Positions 12,561-13,979 of a stretch of DNA of 13,979 nt are shown here, one piece after another. Below the pieces are notes generated by a model that was given only the letters and a program-made list of their open reading frames with translations, made no database searches and was not told where the DNA came from. Both the position numbers and the translations under genes were made by a program. Position 1 is the first letter of the stretch; every line of letters begins with the position of its first letter. Source of the stretch: Prevotellaceae bacterium UBA7017. GTDB lineage: Bacteria > Bacteroidota > Bacteroidia > Bacteroidales > Bacteroidaceae. Location of the stretch: contig DJWZ01000086.1 of the NCBI GenBank assembly GCA_002449535.1, forward strand, positions 1 to 13,979, in the 5' to 3' direction.

Positions 12561-13271
12561 ATGTTAGAAGAACTGAAACAGAAAGTCTTTAAGGCTAATC
12601 TCGACCTTGTAAAACAGGGTCTCGTAATATTCACTTGGGGCAATGTCTCTGGCATTGACCGCGAAAAGGGACTTGTAGTAATAAAGCCTTCTGGCGTATC
12701 ATACGACGAAATGAAGGCAGAGGACATGGTTGTAGTAGATTTGAATACCGGAAAGGTGGTTGAGGGTAACCTCAACCCCTCATCCGACACTCCTACCCAC
12801 CTCGTTTTATATAAGGCATTCCCAAACATTCAGGGAGTAGTACACACCCACTCTACATACGCTACTGCATTCGCACAGGCAGGACAGGATATACCTAACA
12901 TCGGTACGACACATGCCGATTATTTCTACAAGGCTATCCCATGCACGCGCGATATGACTAAAGAGGAGGTAGAGGGACAATATGAGTTGGAAACAGGAAA
13001 CGTCATCGTTGACGAGATACTGAACATCCGCAAGATAAATCCTGACCACACACCAGCCGTATTGGTAAAGAACCACGGTCCTTTCTCTTGGGGTACTTCT
13101 CCAGACAATGCAGTATATAACGCAAAGGTTATGGAGCAGTGTGCAAAGATGGCATTCATCAGTTTCTCAGTTAATCCGCTGACAACAATGAATCCTCTGC
13201 TCGTAGAGAAGCACTACAACCGCAAGCATGGTCCTAATGCCTACTATGGTCAGCCAGGACAGAAACATTAA
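12561..13271 (+). CDS. araD: L-ribulose-5-phosphate 4-epimerase
   Basis: It converts L-ribulose 5-phosphate to D-xylulose 5-phosphate, the last step of bacterial L-arabinose breakdown, in the cytoplasm. The 236-aa length is close to the E. coli enzyme. Residues seen are GNVSG (27-31) and KPSGV (42-46) for phosphate binding, Asp76, HTHST with zinc ligands His95 and His97, Asp120 in [15 protein letters not shown] with His172 as third zinc ligand, and Tyr228/Tyr229 near the C-terminus. The start at 12561 is chosen because it begins the family sequence ([16 protein letters not shown]) four bases after the symporter stop; a longer frame overlaps that gene. The tight spacing suggests translational coupling. 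L-fuculose or rhamnulose aldolases are related, but the context and the residues favour araD. Confidence 0.95.
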   Translation: MLEELKQKVFKANLDLVKQGLVIFTWGNVSGIDREKGLVVIKPSGVSYDEMKAEDMVVVDLNTGKVVEGNLNPSSDTPTHLVLYKAFPNIQGVVHTHSTYATAFAQAGQDIPNIGTTHADYFYKAIPCTRDMTKEEVEGQYELETGNVIVDEILNIRKINPDHTPAVLVKNHGPFSWGTSPDNAVYNAKVMEQCAKMAFISFSVNPLTTMNPLLVEKHYNRKHGPNAYYGQPGQKH

Positions 13272-13368
13272 TTTAATTCATAATTCTTACACCTATTATA
13301 TAATTGAGAAGGTAAAGAATCTTTATTCAAAAATAATATATTGTAAAACATAAACAATTAAAACAACT
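13272..13368 (+). other. araD-araA spacer
   Basis: The spacer is 97 AT-rich bases. It begins with an AATTCATAATTC-type 7-bp periodic stretch right after the araD stop, similar to that behind galM, and ends in the A-rich sequence usual before Bacteroidetes starts. I see no clear promoter or terminator, so read-through into araA is assumed. Confidence 0.5.
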
Positions 13369-13979
13369 ATGGCAACATTTGATAAATTAGAGCTTTGGTG
13401 GATTACTGGAGCACAGTTACTCTACGGAGGCGAAACAGTAAAAATTGTTGACGGTCACTCAAAGGAGATGGTTGAGGGACTTAACAGCGGCGGCTTAATT
13501 CCTATAAAGGTAGTATATAAAGGTACGGCAAACTCTTCTCAGGAAGTAGAGAAAATAATGTTAGAGGCAAACAACGCCCCACAGTGTGCCGGTGTCATCA
13601 CATGGATGCACACTTTCTCTCCTGCAAAGATGTGGATAAAGGGTCTGCAGCGTCTCAACAAGCCTATGCTGCATTTCCACACACAATATAATGCAGAAAT
13701 TCCTTGGGACACAATGGACATGGACTTCATGAACCTCAACCAGAGTGCTCATGGCGACATAGAGTTCGGACACATCTGCTCTCGCATGCGCATACCTCGC
13801 AAGGTAGTAGTAGGCTACTGGAAGAGCAAGGAAGCTCAGGAGAAAATTGCTATCTGGGCACGTGTAGCTGCTGCTGTTGCAGATGCTCACGACGTACGTT
13901 GTCTGATGTTCGGCATGAACATGAACAATGTTGCCGTTACTGATGGCGACCGTGTAGAATTTGAGCAGCGTCTCGGATA
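13369..13979 (+). CDS. araA: L-arabinose isomerase, N-terminal part (cut by window end)
   Basis: It isomerises L-arabinose to L-ribulose, the first cytosolic step of the pathway, with a divalent metal (usually Mn2+). The 203 codons visible are open to the end of the window; the full family length is about 500 aa. Recognisable blocks are WWITGAQLLYGGE (10-22), GVITWMHTFSPAKMWI (75-90), KPMLHFHTQYN (98-108), DMDFMNLNQSAHGD (116-129), IEFGH and RKVVVGYW. These match AraA almost word for word. The metal-binding glutamates and histidines of the C-terminal half lie outside. The ATG at 13369 follows an A-rich leader without Shine-Dalgarno. A ribulokinase gene is expected nearby but is not in the window. 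Confidence 0.96.
   Translation, partial: MATFDKLELWWITGAQLLYGGETVKIVDGHSKEMVEGLNSGGLIPIKVVYKGTANSSQEVEKIMLEANNAPQCAGVITWMHTFSPAKMWIKGLQRLNKPMLHFHTQYNAEIPWDTMDMDFMNLNQSAHGDIEFGHICSRMRIPRKVVVGYWKSKEAQEKIAIWARVAAAVADAHDVRCLMFGMNMNNVAVTDGDRVEFEQRLG

Overview
The window looks like a chromosomal segment of a Prevotella-type Bacteroidales (Prevotellaceae). Supporting signs are promoters of the TTTG-N19-TAnnTTTG type, A-rich translation starts with few Shine-Dalgarno sequences, a giant secreted protein with a typical Bacteroidales tail, a DUF3990/DUF3791 module, a vSGLT-like transporter beside araD and araA, and long repeat-rich intergenic stretches. The genus is inferred from style and is not proven.

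Left part (1-2550): all recognisable genes are on the minus strand. A small antitoxin-like gene is followed by the N-terminal stump of a PIN-family toxin; the stump ends where an interspersed structured repeat begins. Next comes a tightly overlapping three-gene operon, DUF3791 / DUF3990 / DUF3791, with an ADP-ribosyltransferase-like middle protein. The space around them holds a 78-bp tandem duplication, a 45-bp interspersed repeat, a 90-bp nested palindrome and other repeats.

Middle part (2550-7350): one apparent minus-strand transcription unit. It starts at a TACCTTTG promoter near 7345 and encodes a 40-aa leader ORF, a 1364-aa secreted multidomain surface protein and a 61-aa peptide with an acidic tail. 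It ends at a strong hairpin-T terminator at 2557-2590. GC-rich REP-like, G-quadruplex-capable repeats sit just after the stop codons of the last two genes, and an inverted copy lies in front of the start of the small peptide.

Repeat-rich part (7480-8715): no convincing gene. It holds 7-bp and 11-bp period tandem repeats, two inverted copies of the same structured element that abuts the toxin stump, and a 119-nt sequence that folds on paper into a cloverleaf. An orphan 77-aa minus-strand gene follows at 8717-8950. Its 65-bp promoter block is nearly identical to that of the DUF3791/DUF3990 operon, almost 7 kb away.

Right part (9291-13979): a plus-strand L-arabinose operon, comprising a lipoprotein aldose 1-epimerase, a Na+/sugar symporter, L-ribulose-5-phosphate 4-epimerase (araD) and the first 203 codons of L-arabinose isomerase (araA). 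Together they would anomerise and import arabinose, isomerise it to ribulose and, after a kinase not present in the window, feed it to the pentose phosphate pathway. The ribulokinase and any dedicated regulator must lie outside.
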